In this document: one piece after another, positions 63,101 through 64,000 of the stretch
How the letters are laid out: every line of letters starts with the position of its first letter
How positions within the stretch are numbered: position 1 is the stretch's first letter
Position numbers and translations under genes: made by a program
NCBI GenBank assembly: GCA_002633005.1
Contig: NMRA01000797.1
Location: 33,255 to 97,254, forward strand
Direction: 5' to 3'
DNA: 64,000 nucleotides
DNA from: Phoronis australis
Taxonomy: Eukaryota > Phoronida > Phoronidae
The notes under the pieces: generated by a model
The model's database searches: none
What the model saw: the letters and a program-made list of their open reading frames with translations, nothing else
What the model was told of the DNA's origin: nothing

Positions 63101-63598
63101 TGAATATACATGACATATTAGATAATGAGCTTATGCTTTTGCGTCTACTGAGCTCTCACACTCGATGTCAAATGGATGATGGCGGAGAGTAAGCATTTTG
63201 GAAAGTACCTGATAACAGTAAAACTTTGGGATACCAGGAACTGTCTAAAACCAACTCACTTAGTGAAGTTTAAGAACGCAGATTGTGTAAAATATAAAAC
63301 GCTATCAAAACTGCCAGCAGAAAGGACACGTCAGCGACAACACATGGCCCTTAAATTTGCGCTAGATCGAGGAACCACGAAAATTATTTCCAAAGAGCCC
63401 TTTCATCTCGTTGACTACTAAACAATACGTTGAAAGAAAAGTACATGTAACAGACGTGTTTTTAAAAACCTTCTTTAATCAAAATAAACTACATGAAATA
63501 GAGCAACACTTTCAAACAGCATAGTAACAGATAGCCAAAATCACTGTATCAAGCTACATACTATATGTTTAATGTCAACAGTAGTTTCCTGTTAGTTT
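63101..63598. other. Intergenic sequence, nothing firm recognised
   Basis: Short plus frames at 63007-63421 lack motifs. ATTAAA on the minus strand at about 63567 could be the poly(A) signal of the open frame at 63599. Confidence 0.3.
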
Positions 63599-63865
63599 TT
63601 AATACGTTTCAATATCAGATTCGTCACTGTTACTCCAGCTTGATTCGGGCTCGCTTGTTTCGTCATAGCCCATTTCCTTTACCTCTTGATCGGCCTGGTT
63701 TTCTTGTAAAAGACCAGCACCTTCAAAAAGGACATCAGGAACGGCAGATCCACAAAACCATTCGGGAGTATAGTATCCATCTTGTACCTCCCAACCGTAG
63801 GTAAGAGGATCCAAACTGTTTCCCCGGATCGGCCGAATCCACTTGGTCTCAGAGCAAGGCAACAT
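63599..63865 (-). CDS. C-terminal coding fragment with acidic tail, unidentified
   Basis: A minus frame of 88 codons reads from an ATG at 63865 to TAA. It has DPLTYGWEVQDGYYTPEWFC, then GSAVPDVLFEGAG, and an acidic Ser-rich end (ETSEPESSWSNSDESDIETY). Just upstream, in another frame, is NKLKRAHYVALL, so a frameshift or intron may separate them. The order RAHY - YGW - DG-Y-P-W - acidic tail is reminiscent of multi-copy, transposon-like open frames of marine invertebrates; that is an impression, not an assignment. The upstream part runs towards the window edge. Confidence 0.4.
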   Translation of the reverse strand: MLPCSETKWIRPIRGNSLDPLTYGWEVQDGYYTPEWFCGSAVPDVLFEGAGLLQENQADQEVKEMGYDETSEPESSWSNSDESDIETY

Positions 63866-64000
63866 AATGGGCTCGTTTGAGCTTGTTCAATAGTGTCTAT
63901 CGGCAAGGAGGAAGCAACGCGCAGTCAATCTTCTTGATGTTGGAAATCGGAGAAAATTTTATTGACGAGGGACCAATTGTCTAAACGCTGACGAACAAAA
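63866..64000 (-). other. Window edge, possible upstream part of the preceding frame
   Basis: It contains a fair minus-strand acceptor (TTGCTTCCTCCTTGCCGATAG, ending about 63897). The frame directly after it is closed by a stop before it reaches the open frame at 63865. Nothing else is seen. Confidence 0.25.

Noticed and set aside
1-64000. CRISPR arrays, operons, prokaryotic genes, rRNA
   Set aside because: None seen. Repeat arrays here lack equal unique spacers, and the coding pieces are spliced eukaryotic exons.

Overview
The window reads as nuclear DNA of an animal with large introns. It is AT-rich, full of dispersed repeats, has no operon-like gene packing, and its real coding pieces are short exons bounded by GT/AG splice signals. 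Penelope-like retroelement remnants, tRNA-like SINE pieces, small inverted-repeat elements and (ATCA)n retroelement tails point to a marine invertebrate. A deuterostome such as an acorn worm would fit, but the sequence alone does not prove this. Single N bases at 16014, 22994 and 62626 suggest a draft assembly.

The main gene is selenoprotein S (SELENOS/VIMP) on the minus strand, spread over about 60 kb. Exon 1 is at 61006-61075, exon 2 at 56032-56169, exon 3 at 53933-54039, exon 4 at 47442-47525 and the last exon at 749-837. All splice phases that can be tested fit (1, 1, 0, then a phase-1 entry into the last exon). The last exon carries an in-frame TGA as the penultimate codon in a Gly-Gly-Sec-Gly-stop ending. 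A convincing SECIS element follows in the 3' UTR (347-420). At least one short exon between 838 and 47441 (about 27-30 residues judging from vertebrate SELENOS) was not found.

A second gene probably lies on the opposite strand inside the largest SELENOS intron. A cAMP-response element and TATA box (37423-37462) precede a non-coding first exon ending at a GTAAGT donor (37661). A single coding exon (39087-39662) encodes a 126-residue secreted precursor with a signal peptide, an Arg-Arg processing site and a C-terminal Tyr-Gly amidation signal. It looks like a neuropeptide or hormone precursor of unrecognised family.

The rest is intron or intergenic DNA colonised by repeats: three fold-back Penelope-like remnants, four copies of a TIR element with 'AAGGGCCTTTCATACT' ends, three copies of a 470-490 bp element with AGGCCTTT ends, and a hairpin-ended family with internal units of about 440 bp. 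There is also a 1.44 kb TIR element, several tandem arrays, and one decayed coding sequence near 11 kb. A few further exon-like segments (22.99, 27.9, 36.2, 60.8, 61.5, 63.6 kb) are reported at low confidence.
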